Shown in pieces: positions 5,890-16,217 of a stretch of 43,274 nucleotides of DNA. Origin of the DNA: Akkermansia sp. GTDB taxonomy: Bacteria; Verrucomicrobiota; Verrucomicrobiia; Verrucomicrobiales; Akkermansiaceae. The notes beneath the pieces are model-generated. The model saw only the letters and a program-made list of their open reading frames with translations, was not told the DNA's origin and searched no databases. The stretch lies in NCBI GenBank assembly GCA_017398765.1, contig JAFQEY010000100.1, positions 1-43,274 on the forward strand. Reading direction: 5' to 3'. Every line of letters starts with the position of its first letter. The stretch's first letter is position 1. The position numbers and the translations under genes are program-made.

Positions 5890-8800
5890 TCAGAAGCTCA
5901 TGCGATAACCCACAGAGGCACTGAGTTCCGTGTACTCGGCACCCAATTCTGCGGAACCATCCACATAGATAGCACCGGAGTTGGCACCGATCGGCACGGT
6001 AATACCTGCCCCGAGTTCCAGGCTGACCGGTCCACGCTCTGCGCTGCTGACTTTACCGGAAGCGGTCGGCAGAGAGGTCAGAGCCGTTTCCACCTCCGCA
6101 TCACGATCTCCGGCATTCACCTTCAGAAGTGCGCGAGATTCGAAGATGGAGGAACGATTAAACGTGCTCTGGCCAACGACAGCCTGCAGGCGGGCACCCA
6201 TACCGATGGTGACGGCGGTCATATCCACCCCACTGATATGCAGCGCAGCATCACTGCCGGATTCCGTGTAGGCATCCATGGAGCTATGCGCCACGGCAAT
6301 GTTGATGACGGGCTGCAGGCAGGTGTTAGCATCCGCATCCAGCGCAAAGACGTAGCCGAGCTCATACATGGCACCGAAGCTCAGAGCCTCTGTCTCACCC
6401 TTGGTGCTGTAGCTGCCGCCGGAGAAGGAGACAACGCGGTCAACACTCAGGTCAGACTTACCGACAGAGGCCACGAAAGTGTGAGTCCAGCGGCGGTATG
6501 TCGTGCGTCCGAACGCGGTCAGGTAATAAGAATCCACATCCGCATCCAGTTTGTCAGGACCCTCGGAGGAGACATCGCCCGTGAGCGCGGAGAGGGCAAA
6601 ACCACAGACGAAACGCGGTGTTACATCCACATCAAAGCCGAAGGTACCGCCTGTCACGCTGTAATCATAACCGGCCAGCATACCATCAGACTCCAACTGC
6701 CTGTTATCATACTCAGCATTAATCCATGCATTGTAATAGGGCATATTGTGGTTGACCGTTCCCTGATCCACCCCCATGGTGGTGGTGCGGTTACGGATAG
6801 TGCGCAGCTGGCGCTCCATGTCCCCTACAAGAGCTGCGCCCATGGCTGCTGCAGACACACCGGTCACAGCAGAGGCAAGTTCATCTGCCGCAGCTACATT
6901 ACCGCCCACCAGGGCATCATCCAAGGCATTCAGCACATTGTTCAAATCCGGGTACTCCTGTGTTTTAGCCTGCGGATTCAGCTTTACCAATACCTTATCC
7001 AACATGCCCACACCAACCTGTCCGGTCTCGCTCATACCCGATGACTGAGCAGCGTAGTAATCCGTCACACGATCCACCAGCACATCGCCATTGGCATCCA
7101 GGCGGGCATTGGTGTAGTACTTGTTCACCACATTCATCACGGCACGTGAGCCGACCAATTCCACCGTGTTTGCACCGGAGACACTGGTTTCCGCAGCCAG
7201 AGTTGCCAGTTTGGCACCCTGCATGGGGGCATCTGTGTTCACATCCAGCGCGCGCAGGTTTTCGTTGGTAGTCACCATCGTCAGGCAGACTGTAGAGTTA
7301 CTGACATTAACCTGCCCGTTCAGAATAAGCGGGGCCTGATCAGTTCCGAGGGTGCGTGCAGTCTCCTCTGCACCCAAAGATACAGTCAGCTCCGAATCAG
7401 CTATGTAGCTACCGGTTCCTGTCAGATTCAATGTATGGTGCTCCACCCTGCCGGCATCATTATTCAGAGTCACGTTAGCAATTACCAACTCAGAGCGAAG
7501 TGCCTCTGAAGCACCGGGAGCAGTGCCTACGCCCAGCTTGACAAGCTCAGCCTCTGCACCTGCCAAATCCAGCGTGCCCTCACCCCCGGAAAGGAGAAGA
7601 GAAAGGCCCTTACCGGCACGCACAGACTGGAACGCGCCCCTCTGCAATTCGATTTCGGCTCCGGCATCTCCATACACGCCGTTATAGGCACCACCGACAC
7701 CGTTGATGTTTATCCTGCCGGAAACCGTAGCAGAAGCACCGCCGTCCAACTGCTGAGTGGTGAATACCGAACCATCCTCAACGACCAGAGCCGTTGCCTC
7801 ACCCAAATCTGTCTGCCCGGAAACGACCGCATCGGCATTCACCTGCAATACAGCACCGTTCTCTAGTTCAGCAGAAGCAAGCACCACAGAATCAGCCGAA
7901 TCGTCTCCCGCCAGCATTCCCTCAGCACCGGTCGGCAAGCCGATATTCACCCGTACGCTGTCGGCAACCAATGCCACCGGGGTCTCCGCAGTCTTATCGG
8001 ACAGAAGAGTGGCAACATCGGGAAGCTCTTTATCCTCAGCGGCTGCATCTCCCTTGAGCACCAGGCGGCCACCACCGTCAAGATTGCGGATGATAAGGCC
8101 AACGGCAGCTTCCGTTGCATCAGACGCTGCGCTACCCACACCTTCTGCGGTCAGGTCAATCGTCTTATTGCCGGACACCAGCACGTGCTCCACGTAATCC
8201 AGAGCCTTGTAGAGACCGGCACCGGTGGGAACCTCATAACCATTGTTAGTGAGCTGGCCGGCGGACGTGTCCCACACCATTCCGCCATCAATTGAATCGA
8301 GGGAGAGAACGAGGTCATCGCCGGCAACCGCCACCCCGGCAGTCACACCACGGCGTTTGATTTCCTGCAACACCTCTTCAGCCACGGAGAAATTGCTCGC
8401 GGAGAAAGCCCCAACACCGCTGATGAGTTTATAATCCCCTGCGGCTATGACCCCGGCATCATTCAAGGGCAGAGAGGAGATGGTGGCCTGAGTCAGCGTA
8501 ATTCCCACGGTATCCTCTACTGCGAGGGATGTCACATTCAAGGCGGCCTCCTCCGTACTGAGAGAACCTTCCTTGAGATCAATCGCAATCATGGGCGCAC
8601 GAAGCTCACCGAAATCGTTACCAATAGCATTAAGCGTCAACGCTGTGGCCGTCAGATTAGCACCACCCGCTGCGGCAGCATTCAATGTTACAGCAGCAGT
8701 AGAGGTAAGCGACACACCATCCACGCCATCCTTCACGCTAAGGCTTCCGATAACGGAATCTTTAGTCAGCTTCACCACAGAATTCTCACCCAGGATAGTG

Positions 8801-11800
8801 AGTTCATCAACATTCAGGCTGCCGATTTCCAGAGAGCAGTTTGCATTGCTATCAAACAAGCGTACAACACCGCCTTCCACCGCACCAACAGAGCCGCCGA
8901 CAAGCACATGCAACTCGCCGCCCATGTTATCAATGGATCCCTGAACAGAAAGCTCCTTCACGGTAAACTTACCAGCGTTTTCGATGCTGGCGGTCTCAGC
9001 AGAGGTGAATGTACTGCCCACAGAGAATTCACCCCCCTTTTCAACAGAAAGCGAAACCTTATCTGTCAGGCTGACAGAATTGCTGACTTCCAGATTACCA
9101 CCTTCTGCAACGGTGAGCTCACCGTTGCTATACAACTGAGTCGACTCACGAATCAACGTGGTGTTGGCAATTTCCAGCCTACCCTGGCCGATAACCATGT
9201 TATCTGCGGTTACCTGCCCTCCCTCAAACCGATAGTATGATATGTCCGCCAGCGCATCCTTGGCAATGTCCACATCCACCAGAGCCGTTGAAACACCGGC
9301 GTTATCCACTTTCACAACAGAATACGCCTTAGCGCCGAAGAAACCGGCTGCAATATAGGTTTCATCGGGGATAAAACCGTCTTGCCAACCGTCCTGCGCT
9401 CCTTGAGTCCACACATCGGTCGCTTCGCCAATCCACCCAGTGTTATCACGACTCACCACCATGGTCACCTGCTTGTTGTCATCGGATACTTTCAGTTCAT
9501 ATCCGAAACCGCGCAGGTTGGCGGTCACAGAGAAACCCTCCTTGTCCGTCCATTTGGTGATAATTGTCTCAGGATTCGGCGCAGGCGGGGCAAACAACTC
9601 ACCCGTCACAACACCGCCGGGCTGAGCTATGGCAGCTATGGTGACCACCTGTCCGTTTGTCAGCTTCTTGAGATCATCCACAGAAGCCACGTTCATGTTC
9701 AGCTTGGTAGCCCCGGTGGTACTGTCAGCAGAAAGAATAGTCCCTCCGTCAATCACTTCGGGGGCAAACGTGATATTTACCTCAGGTGTCGCAAGAGTCC
9801 CGGCATCAAGGGTGACCCCTTTATCCAGAATCAGGGAAGAAGCTTCTATGGAACCGATGGCTGATGCCCCGGAAGTAAGATTCAGCTTATTATCTGCCCC
9901 CTGCACGCTCACAGTGCCGGTGCCGGCCAATGATTTAATCGCCACGGTTGTCCCGGCCGCAGTCGGACTGATAGTCATGGTAGCATCCCCACGCAAGGTC
10001 AGTTTTCCGACATTTTCCAAACCTGCGCACGCTGCTGTCGTACCCGTAATGGTAAGATCCGTATTACTTTGAGTATCTGTATCAGTGCCGGTCATCGCAA
10101 CGGTACCGGTAACGGACATATCCCCGATTTCAGAGGATTTACCCAGTGATAAATCTCCGGTAACAACCAGATGCCCTTCACCGAGAAGTGCGCCCTTAAC
10201 CTCTACATCTCCCCCGAACAAATTGTTCTTAGACTCTACGATCAGGTTATTTTTAACCACGAGAGCACTGCCGCTTGTGTTATTGAAAGTATAGCTTCCG
10301 TTGCGAATTTCAACATTTTGAACATCAACGGAAGAGGTAATGGTAACGGTTCCGTTTTCATCACCGGAGAAAATGGCATCCGTCCCACCGATAAATGTTT
10401 GATCTGCCGTAGCTTCATCCCTGAAAGCCCAGTTGGCATCTGTGGTATTCCAGTTACCGGAGCCGCCGGCAGCTTCCCAGTACTGGGAAACCACACCGGA
10501 AACAAGTTTCCAGGTTTCACCGCTGTTGTCCAGCACAGCATCACGCACATTATCTGACAGGATGCCGATGCGGGTCTTATCCACACTCGAATCAATGCCA
10601 AGGTTCAACCCGGAACCATTGGCAATGGCAAGAGTCTGAGCATTAGTCAGACTGTTGAGGTCGACATTTATATTGCCAAGCAGATTGGCATCGGTAATAC
10701 GAAGAACAGACTCATCTGCACCGTAGACAAGAGCGGCACCGTCCACCAGTCTCATATCCGAAAGCGTAAGAGTCCCGGCCTGATTCATAGCCAGAGCACT
10801 GATATTACCGACTATGGACAACACACCATCGGTAGTCACGTTGAGCGCGGCAAGATTCAGGGCGGAATCGCCCCTCACGGAAATGAGGTTGTCCACACCA
10901 TGCACCACCACATTGGCAGCCAGCCCGGAAGCTCCGTCTACACTCAGGTTGGTATTGCTGCGAATATTCAGCTGCGCAATGGTCAATCCCCGCTCAGCAT
11001 TCAGCTCAACATTCATGTTTCTGAAGTCAGCGGGCTTGACGATGCAGCCGACGGTGAGGGTGTTCATCGAAACACCTACTGCACCTGAATCAAGGTGCAC
11101 ATCATAGGCCGCGGTGTTACCGTTGGTCTGAGTAAAGCTCAAATTCCCGGTAAATCCTTGCAGAGAATTAATGGCAACGTAGGATTGCTCACTGGGGTTA
11201 TTCTCGTATTCAAGGGTTCCCTTGCCGGAGAGTTGCTCAAAGAGCATACCATTGCCCCAGCCTCCTCCCGGGGTGCGGGTCAGCGTTCCATGCAGAGTTG
11301 TAACCCCGGTAAAAACATACGGATTGGTTGAAGGTACACCCTGAGTGTCTCTCACATCTATGCGACCGCCGGATTCAGCAACAGTCAGGTTATTAATATT
11401 TGCTGACTGGGATTCGATGCGTATCATCGCATTATCCTCAAGTGTCACGGAAGAGAAGCTCGAAATATTGACTGCCTGATTTTCAGATTCACCCAACTTG
11501 AGCACTACACCGGAAACGACCAAATCACAGGCAGCTTTTGATGCCATCTCACCGGTCAGGGTCGTATCAGCGGTAATTTTGATCTTACCCTCACGGCCTT
11601 CCACAGCAACAAGAACACTTCCCTGCGCAGCAGCATCAGTCTTATTGAGCAGCAGTACGCCCTCGCTGCCGTTCATGTAATACGAAGCCGCATTTGTTGA
11701 ATTGAGGGACACTTCACCGGAGTTCACCCAATAGCGCGTACTGGCGGGATCAGCAGCGCGCACGACCTTACCGTCAGGGGTCATCTGAAGCTTCTGATTA

Positions 11801-13110
11801 CCATCAAACGACAGAGCAGCACCGGAGATATTCAGCTTTGCGCCGGAGCCTTGCTCAATCACGGTATACTCAACATCACCGCTTGTCTGAATACCGTTAT
11901 CACCTTCACTGAAAGAGAGATCTCCCACGGCATTCGCCACGGGTCTCTGCGCCAGATTTGAGGAGTTCACCACCATGGCACCACTGATATTAAGCGCACC
12001 GTTGTTGACAATAGAGGTGTTCATGGTCACGCCGCCATCCAGATTCAGCGTACCGTTCACGGTTACGGTTCCGTTGAGAGAGGCAGCACCGCTCACCGAC
12101 ATCTGCGCACCGGAAGCAACCGTCATGGCTCCATTTACCGTCAGAGATGAGATGGCTGCGTTTTTCGCAAAAGTCACACCACCGGCATTATCAATGGTCA
12201 TGTCAATAGCACCCCCGGCCGTAGAGCGAATGGGAGAATTCACCACCGTGGCACCGGCACCGGTGAAATTCAGATTCATGGCATAGCCGGCATTGTGCGT
12301 GATAGAGGCCAAGTTAATTTCCGTAGCAGAGCCTCGGAAAACAAGTGTGGTCTGACCGAAGTTGTTCAGGAAATTGCCTTTCCAACCGGAAACGTCTCCC
12401 TGAAAGGTATAAGTCACCGCTCCCGCAAATTTGGTTCCGCCTCGCTCAAAAGTACCATTTCCGCGGACACTGCTGAACACATATTCTTTGTTCGATGAAC
12501 CATCCGTAACATTCAGCGCAGAGCTTCCGGCCGTATCTTCCAAAAGCAGTGTCGGGTTGAACGTAGTCCCCATGGAGAGCCAACCGGCTACACCGCTGAG
12601 TCTGACCGTTGAGTAGGCATTTCCGTAGTTATTGAGATTAAAGTTACCCACCCCGGTGGCATTGGTTACGGACACCGTTCCGTTCCAATCAGAGTTGGAG
12701 ACGTTAGCACCATACATAGACGTGGCACTTGCCAAATCATAGGTTCCGGTGCCGACAAGCTTGTAGGACTGCACCCCCTCTGCCAATGAAACACGCAGAG
12801 GCGAAAGCACCGCTCCGTCACCAAGCGAAACAGTCGAATCCGCAGCCCCGATGGTCACGGAGCTGGTAACCTGACCAGCATCCACTCTGAGAGTACCGCC
12901 CTGGAGCACATAGGTATTAGCGGCATTGTAAACTGCCGTTGACCCGGAAGGGATTGTCACCTCAGCCGCCACGGCTTCGGAAAGAGAAAGGGCTACCACG
13001 GCAGCACCGGTAGCAAGTGCACCGGTTGCCAATGTCCCGGTCAGAGGAGCTACCACGGACAAACATGCCAGAAGGGCGGAACGCAAACGCGCAGGGAGGT
13101 GTAATTTCAT
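5890..13110 (-). CDS. Giant autotransporter adhesin-like protein
   Basis: A 2406-residue type V secreted protein, expected to export its own passenger across the outer membrane. The N-terminus is a long signal peptide (basic MKLHLPARLRSALLA, then a long apolar Ala/Gly/Leu stretch, cleavage likely after AVAA near residue 49). The passenger is Ser/Thr/Asn/Gly-rich beta-helix-like sequence with many LNxxGT, VSGxASL and LxVxxGA turns. Two short Trp-rich segments recall autotransporter-associated beta-strand repeats: YWEAAGGSGNWNTTDANW near residue 880 and DVWTQGAQDGWQDG near residue 1235. The last 280 or so residues are an autotransporter beta-barrel with alternating apolar strands, ending in the expected terminal Phe (YRMSF). 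It is a single gene with its own promoter and terminator. The passenger's substrate is unknown; mucus or cell adhesion is only a guess. Confidence 0.9.
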   Translation of the reverse strand: MKLHLPARLRSALLACLSVVAPLTGTLATGALATGAAVVALSLSEAVAAEVTIPSGSTAVYNAANTYVLQGGTLRVDAGQVTSSVTIGAADSTVSLGDGAVLSPLRVSLAEGVQSYKLVGTGTYDLASATSMYGANVSNSDWNGTVSVTNATGVGNFNLNNYGNAYSTVRLSGVAGWLSMGTTFNPTLLLEDTAGSSALNVTDGSSNKEYVFSSVRGNGTFERGGTKFAGAVTYTFQGDVSGWKGNFLNNFGQTTLVFRGSATEINLASITHNAGYAMNLNFTGAGATVVNSPIRSTAGGAIDMTIDNAGGVTFAKNAAISSLTVNGAMTVASGAQMSVSGAASLNGTVTVNGTLNLDGGVTMNTSIVNNGALNISGAMVVNSSNLAQRPVANAVGDLSFSEGDNGIQTSGDVEYTVIEQGSGAKLNISGAALSFDGNQKLQMTPDGKVVRAADPASTRYWVNSGEVSLNSTNAASYYMNGSEGVLLLNKTDAAAQGSVLVAVEGREGKIKITADTTLTGEMASKAACDLVVSGVVLKLGESENQAVNISSFSSVTLEDNAMIRIESQSANINNLTVAESGGRIDVRDTQGVPSTNPYVFTGVTTLHGTLTRTPGGGWGNGMLFEQLSGKGTLEYENNPSEQSYVAINSLQGFTGNLSFTQTNGNTAAYDVHLDSGAVGVSMNTLTVGCIVKPADFRNMNVELNAERGLTIAQLNIRSNTNLSVDGASGLAANVVVHGVDNLISVRGDSALNLAALNVTTDGVLSIVGNISALAMNQAGTLTLSDMRLVDGAALVYGADESVLRITDANLLGNINVDLNSLTNAQTLAIANGSGLNLGIDSSVDKTRIGILSDNVRDAVLDNSGETWKLVSGVVSQYWEAAGGSGNWNTTDANWAFRDEATADQTFIGGTDAIFSGDENGTVTITSSVDVQNVEIRNGSYTFNNTSGSALVVKNNLIVESKNNLFGGDVEVKGALLGEGHLVVTGDLSLGKSSEIGDMSVTGTVAMTGTDTDTQSNTDLTITGTTAACAGLENVGKLTLRGDATMTISPTAAGTTVAIKSLAGTGTVSVQGADNKLNLTSGASAIGSIEASSLILDKGVTLDAGTLATPEVNITFAPEVIDGGTILSADSTTGATKLNMNVASVDDLKKLTNGQVVTIAAIAQPGGVVTGELFAPPAPNPETIITKWTDKEGFSVTANLRGFGYELKVSDDNKQVTMVVSRDNTGWIGEATDVWTQGAQDGWQDGFIPDETYIAAGFFGAKAYSVVKVDNAGVSTALVDVDIAKDALADISYYRFEGGQVTADNMVIGQGRLEIANTTLIRESTQLYSNGELTVAEGGNLEVSNSVSLTDKVSLSVEKGGEFSVGSTFTSAETASIENAGKFTVKELSVQGSIDNMGGELHVLVGGSVGAVEGGVVRLFDSNANCSLEIGSLNVDELTILGENSVVKLTKDSVIGSLSVKDGVDGVSLTSTAAVTLNAAAAGGANLTATALTLNAIGNDFGELRAPMIAIDLKEGSLSTEEAALNVTSLAVEDTVGITLTQATISSLPLNDAGVIAAGDYKLISGVGAFSASNFSVAEEVLQEIKRRGVTAGVAVAGDDLVLSLDSIDGGMVWDTSAGQLTNNGYEVPTGAGLYKALDYVEHVLVSGNKTIDLTAEGVGSAASDATEAAVGLIIRNLDGGGRLVLKGDAAAEDKELPDVATLLSDKTAETPVALVADSVRVNIGLPTGAEGMLAGDDSADSVVLASAELENGAVLQVNADAVVSGQTDLGEATALVVEDGSVFTTQQLDGGASATVSGRININGVGGAYNGVYGDAGAEIELQRGAFQSVRAGKGLSLLLSGGEGTLDLAGAEAELVKLGVGTAPGASEALRSELVIANVTLNNDAGRVEHHTLNLTGTGSYIADSELTVSLGAEETARTLGTDQAPLILNGQVNVSNSTVCLTMVTTNENLRALDVNTDAPMQGAKLATLAAETSVSGANTVELVGSRAVMNVVNKYYTNARLDANGDVLVDRVTDYYAAQSSGMSETGQVGVGMLDKVLVKLNPQAKTQEYPDLNNVLNALDDALVGGNVAAADELASAVTGVSAAAMGAALVGDMERQLRTIRNRTTTMGVDQGTVNHNMPYYNAWINAEYDNRQLESDGMLAGYDYSVTGGTFGFDVDVTPRFVCGFALSALTGDVSSEGPDKLDADVDSYYLTAFGRTTYRRWTHTFVASVGKSDLSVDRVVSFSGGSYSTKGETEALSFGAMYELGYVFALDADANTCLQPVINIAVAHSSMDAYTESGSDAALHISGVDMTAVTIGMGARLQAVVGQSTFNRSSIFESRALLKVNAGDRDAEVETALTSLPTASGKVSSAERGPVSLELGAGITVPIGANSGAIYVDGSAELGAEYTELSASVGYRMSF

Positions 13111-13181
13111 ATGCTTGTAAGTTATTCTTGGAAAAACACAGCGAGGCGGCTGCAGTCCGGCCGTCTTTATGCTTACCCCAA

Positions 13182-13210
13182 CTTATACCAAAACAGGCGC
13201 ACTACGTCAA
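13182..13210 (-). promoter_or_regulatory. Promoter of the autotransporter gene
   Basis: On the minus strand TTGACG (13205-13210), 17 nt, TATAAG (13182-13187). The leader would be about 65 nt. There is no Shine-Dalgarno before the ATG at 13110. Confidence 0.75.
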
Positions 13211-13230
13211 CCAAAGAATGTTTAAGCAGA

Positions 13231-13253
13231 AAAAAAAATACGCCGGGTCCGGC
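13231..13253 (-). terminator. Terminator after nadK
   Basis: GCCG/CGGC arms with a 4-nt loop (13242-13253). On the minus strand GTA and nine T residues follow (13230-13238). The stem is short but the T run is long. Confidence 0.6.
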
Positions 13254-13293
13254 ATTCAGGATAAATGGCACAACAAAAGCCATTTCAAAACGC

Positions 13294-14133
13294 CTACCAA
13301 CCCAGTTTGACACGCAGTCTGGCGGCGTAATCGCTCCCCGGGAGAGCCAGTAGCAACAATGATTCGGAGGCCTTTCGAATCTTCAAAGCCTCATCCAGAG
13401 CAATAGGGTGAGTGGAGCGGCCGTCCAACGAATAAATGAGAGCCTGCTCCGCCCTGCCCCGCCGCTCTTTCGGCCGCAGCGTCAGTTCCACGGAATCCGG
13501 CAGCACCACGGAGCGGTTAGTCAGGCTGTGCGGACACACCGGGGTCAGGCAGACAACCCCCGCACTGGGCCACACCAGCGGCCCGCCGGCAGAGAGAGAG
13601 TAGGCCGTAGACCCGGTCGGGGTTGCCACCAGCATCCCGTCCGCGTGATATCGGTTGAGCAAGCAGCCGTTCACCTCTACATCAACATCTATCATCTTCC
13701 CCGTCTGATAGCGCATAAGCGCAATCTCATTGAGAGCCAGCTTGCCGTCCCTGCAGCCTTTTTCATTGCAGGCGCACACCTCCAGCATGGCGCGGCGGTG
13801 CACCTCGTAGCTACCGCCGGCGAGAGCTTCCACCAGGAACTTGACTTCCGCGCGCCCGCAAGCACTCAGAAAGCCCAAATGGCCCATGTTAATGCCGCCG
13901 AGCACAATTCCGCGGCGCGCCGCTGCCTCCACAGCAGAAAGCATCGTACCATCCCCCCCCAGGCACAGGAGCAGCTCCGGGAGCCGGCACTCGCCCTGCT
14001 CCCATTCATAAGGTGCCACTTCGCTCACAGATATCCCCTCCGCACTCAGCGCGTCCGCCAGTTCCTGAGCCAGTCGGCGGCATGGGGCAGAGCGCACCGG
14101 CGCGAGAATACCGATATGGGCGGGCGTATTCAC
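13294..14133 (-). CDS. nadK: NAD kinase
   Basis: Phosphorylates NAD to NADP. Family motifs in order: LCLGGDGTMLSA (GGDGT at residues 59-63), GGINMGHLGFL, ADGMLVATPTGSTAYSLSAG, and a C-terminal SLDG strand. With the GTG at 14133 the protein has 279 residues, normal for bacterial enzymes. The frame continues upstream to a TTG at 14172, but that start would overlap argB and adds 13 residues with no family match, so GTG is preferred. It follows argB by 19 nt and should be on the corA-argB transcript. Confidence 0.93.
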   Translation of the reverse strand: MNTPAHIGILAPVRSAPCRRLAQELADALSAEGISVSEVAPYEWEQGECRLPELLLCLGGDGTMLSAVEAAARRGIVLGGINMGHLGFLSACGRAEVKFLVEALAGGSYEVHRRAMLEVCACNEKGCRDGKLALNEIALMRYQTGKMIDVDVEVNGCLLNRYHADGMLVATPTGSTAYSLSAGGPLVWPSAGVVCLTPVCPHSLTNRSVVLPDSVELTLRPKERRGRAEQALIYSLDGRSTHPIALDEALKIRKASESLLLLALPGSDYAARLRVKLGW

Positions 14134-14152
14134 GACGATTCGGGCGTAGGCA

Positions 14153-15061
14153 TCAGCGCTGCTCGCGCACAATTTCCGTACCTATACCCTCCGGGGTAAA
14201 GATTTCCAGCAGAAGCGTATGCGGCAGGCGACCATCAATAAAGTGAACCTTGCGCACACCGGCATTCAGGGCATCCACCGCGCTCTTCACCTTGGGAATC
14301 ATCCCGCCGGAAATCACCCCCTGCTCAATGAGCTCAAAGGCTTCCTTGCGATTGATGCTCTGAATAATGGAACTCGGGTCGGTCGGATCAAGCATCAAGC
14401 CGGGAACATCAGATATGTAAATCAGCTTTACCGGTTTGAGCTCACGGGCGAGTGCCGCCGCTGCCAAATCAGCATTGACATTGAGTGCCTGCTGTGTGCC
14501 CAATTCACGGGCAAGCGGTGAAATAACCGGGGTAATCTGGAGCGAGAGTGCCTCCTCAATGCGTGCCAGCTGGCAGCCGATAACGCGGCCCACCATGCCG
14601 ATATCCACACGTTCTCCGCTCGCATCAACCTCGTAAAGCTTTTCTCCCACAAAGACATTTGTGCCGGGAATCCCCACTGCCTTGCCTCCGTGGTCGCGCA
14701 TCATTTCCACAAGCCCGGGGTTAATTCTCCCGGAAAGCGTGGTTTCCACAATATCTACAGCCTCCTTGGAGGTGACGCGAAGTCCGTTCACAAAGCGAGC
14801 TTCCAACCCGGCATCCTGCATGGCTTTGGAGATAGCTTTACCGCCGCCGTGTACCACCACAGGATTGAGTCCCAGCGTTTCCATCACCACAATGTCACGC
14901 ATGAGAGATTTTACCAGCTCCGGGTCATCCATGGCAGAGCCGCCGAATTTGATGAGAATGGTCTTGTCACGGTACGCCTGAAGGTAAGGCAGAGCCTCAA
15001 TGAGAATGTCAGCCTTGCGGATTTCCTCTTCGGGTTTAACTACCCTGCGGGTCTTAATCAT
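14153..15061 (-). CDS. argB: Acetylglutamate kinase
   Basis: Catalyses the second step of arginine synthesis, phosphorylating N-acetylglutamate. The amino-acid kinase fold is marked by ILIKFGGSAM (residues 35-44), VVVHGGGKAIS (68-78), the NVNADLAAAALA substrate segment and GGMIPKVKSA near the C-terminus. At 302 residues it is of normal size. The ATG at 15061 lies 2 nt after the corA stop, and the 29-residue extension upstream only reads corA in another frame. The N-terminal helix before ILIKFGG (about 34 residues) resembles the extension of arginine-sensitive hexameric forms, so feedback control is possible but not shown. Confidence 0.95.
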   Translation of the reverse strand: MIKTRRVVKPEEEIRKADILIEALPYLQAYRDKTILIKFGGSAMDDPELVKSLMRDIVVMETLGLNPVVVHGGGKAISKAMQDAGLEARFVNGLRVTSKEAVDIVETTLSGRINPGLVEMMRDHGGKAVGIPGTNVFVGEKLYEVDASGERVDIGMVGRVIGCQLARIEEALSLQITPVISPLARELGTQQALNVNADLAAAALARELKPVKLIYISDVPGLMLDPTDPSSIIQSINRKEAFELIEQGVISGGMIPKVKSAVDALNAGVRKVHFIDGRLPHTLLLEIFTPEGIGTEIVREQR

Positions 15062-15063
15062 AA

Positions 15064-16056
15064 TCAGATATAGCGTTTGAGTTTGAAAATCAACAGCGGA
15101 ATGGCAGCCGCCAACAGCATCACCACCAGCGAGAGCCAGAAACCCCACGGAGAATGCAAAAAGGGCATGTACTCAAAGTTCATGCCGTAAATACTGGCGA
15201 TAAGCGTGGGCGGCATGAATACCACCGACATGATGGTGAACACCTTCACGATATCGTTCTGCTCAATATTGATGAGCCCCAGCACGGCATCAAGCATGAA
15301 ATTAATCTTGTTGGACAGGAAAGATGCGTATTCGGAAAGAGAGTTGACATCTCGCGAAACCGGGCGCAGTGCCACATACAAGCTGTTCTGCGCATCCAGA
15401 CAGGAATCCTCGTTGCCGGCAAAGGTGATGAGACGCAGCAGGTTCACCAGGGCATCACGCTGGCGGGTAATCAGGTCACCCACGCGCCCCAGTTCCTCCA
15501 GAGCATCGCGCAGGTCATCCGTATCAGGATCTTGCACCTTTTCCTTGCGGCGGGTGTGGTGCTTACCGAACACTTTTTTGGAGAGAGCATCCAGATCCGT
15601 ACCAAAGCGTTCCAGCACGTCGGCCTGGCGGTCTACCAGCGTTTCCAGCAGCCCCACAAACACCAAATCGCGGTTCGTGCCCTGCATCCGCAACAGTTGG
15701 TGAGAAAACACACGGAAAGAATACGAATCCGTGTGGCGAATGGTTATCAACACCTTACCTTTGAGAATGAATGTAATTTCTGCAATGATGGGGTCATCCG
15801 TCTCCACGCGGCTGAGCACCGTTGTGGTCATGAAACGTCCCCCATCCTCACAATACAGACGGGAGGTAGCCTCAATCTCCCGCATCTCATCCTTGGTGGG
15901 CATCTCAATGGCGCAGAGGGACTCCGCATAGCGCAACTCTTCCGCATCCGGCGTGAGCAAATCAATCCAGAACAGCTCACCGCGGCGGGACTCCTGTTCC
16001 TCCACGCCAACGGTGCGGGATATTCCGTTCTCTGTCTGTGTATAGATGCGAATCAT
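15064..16056 (-). CDS. corA: CorA-type magnesium transporter
   Basis: A CorA family divalent-cation channel of the inner membrane, probably for magnesium, possibly cobalt. A long cytoplasmic N-terminal domain is followed by two membrane helices at the C-terminus. The selectivity motif YGMNFEYMP (GMN at residues 291-293) joins them, and the chain ends with the basic KLKRYI. Length (330 residues) is typical. The phrase VDRQADVLERFGTDLDALS matches the long stalk helix. A probable promoter lies near 16100-16165 (TTGCAA-17-CAAAAT on the minus strand, weak -10). First gene of a tight corA-argB-nadK run, an unusual mix of functions. Confidence 0.92.
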   Translation of the reverse strand: MIRIYTQTENGISRTVGVEEQESRRGELFWIDLLTPDAEELRYAESLCAIEMPTKDEMREIEATSRLYCEDGGRFMTTTVLSRVETDDPIIAEITFILKGKVLITIRHTDSYSFRVFSHQLLRMQGTNRDLVFVGLLETLVDRQADVLERFGTDLDALSKKVFGKHHTRRKEKVQDPDTDDLRDALEELGRVGDLITRQRDALVNLLRLITFAGNEDSCLDAQNSLYVALRPVSRDVNSLSEYASFLSNKINFMLDAVLGLINIEQNDIVKVFTIMSVVFMPPTLIASIYGMNFEYMPFLHSPWGFWLSLVVMLLAAAIPLLIFKLKRYI

Positions 16057-16217
16057 CTTCTGCTATGGGGGGAAAATGGTTCTTGCAGTCCCGGGCAAGG
16101 CTCGGTCTGCGCTTATTTTGCCCTTTTCGCGGCTGAATTGCAAGCCTTATTCTCATGCAACACTCCGAAATGCGGTTTTACAGGAATAAGACTCCGCCGC
16201 AAGATATCCGGTCTATT

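Noticed and set aside
6238..12616. Many plus-strand frames of 60-268 codons
   Set aside because: Antisense shadows of the autotransporter gene.
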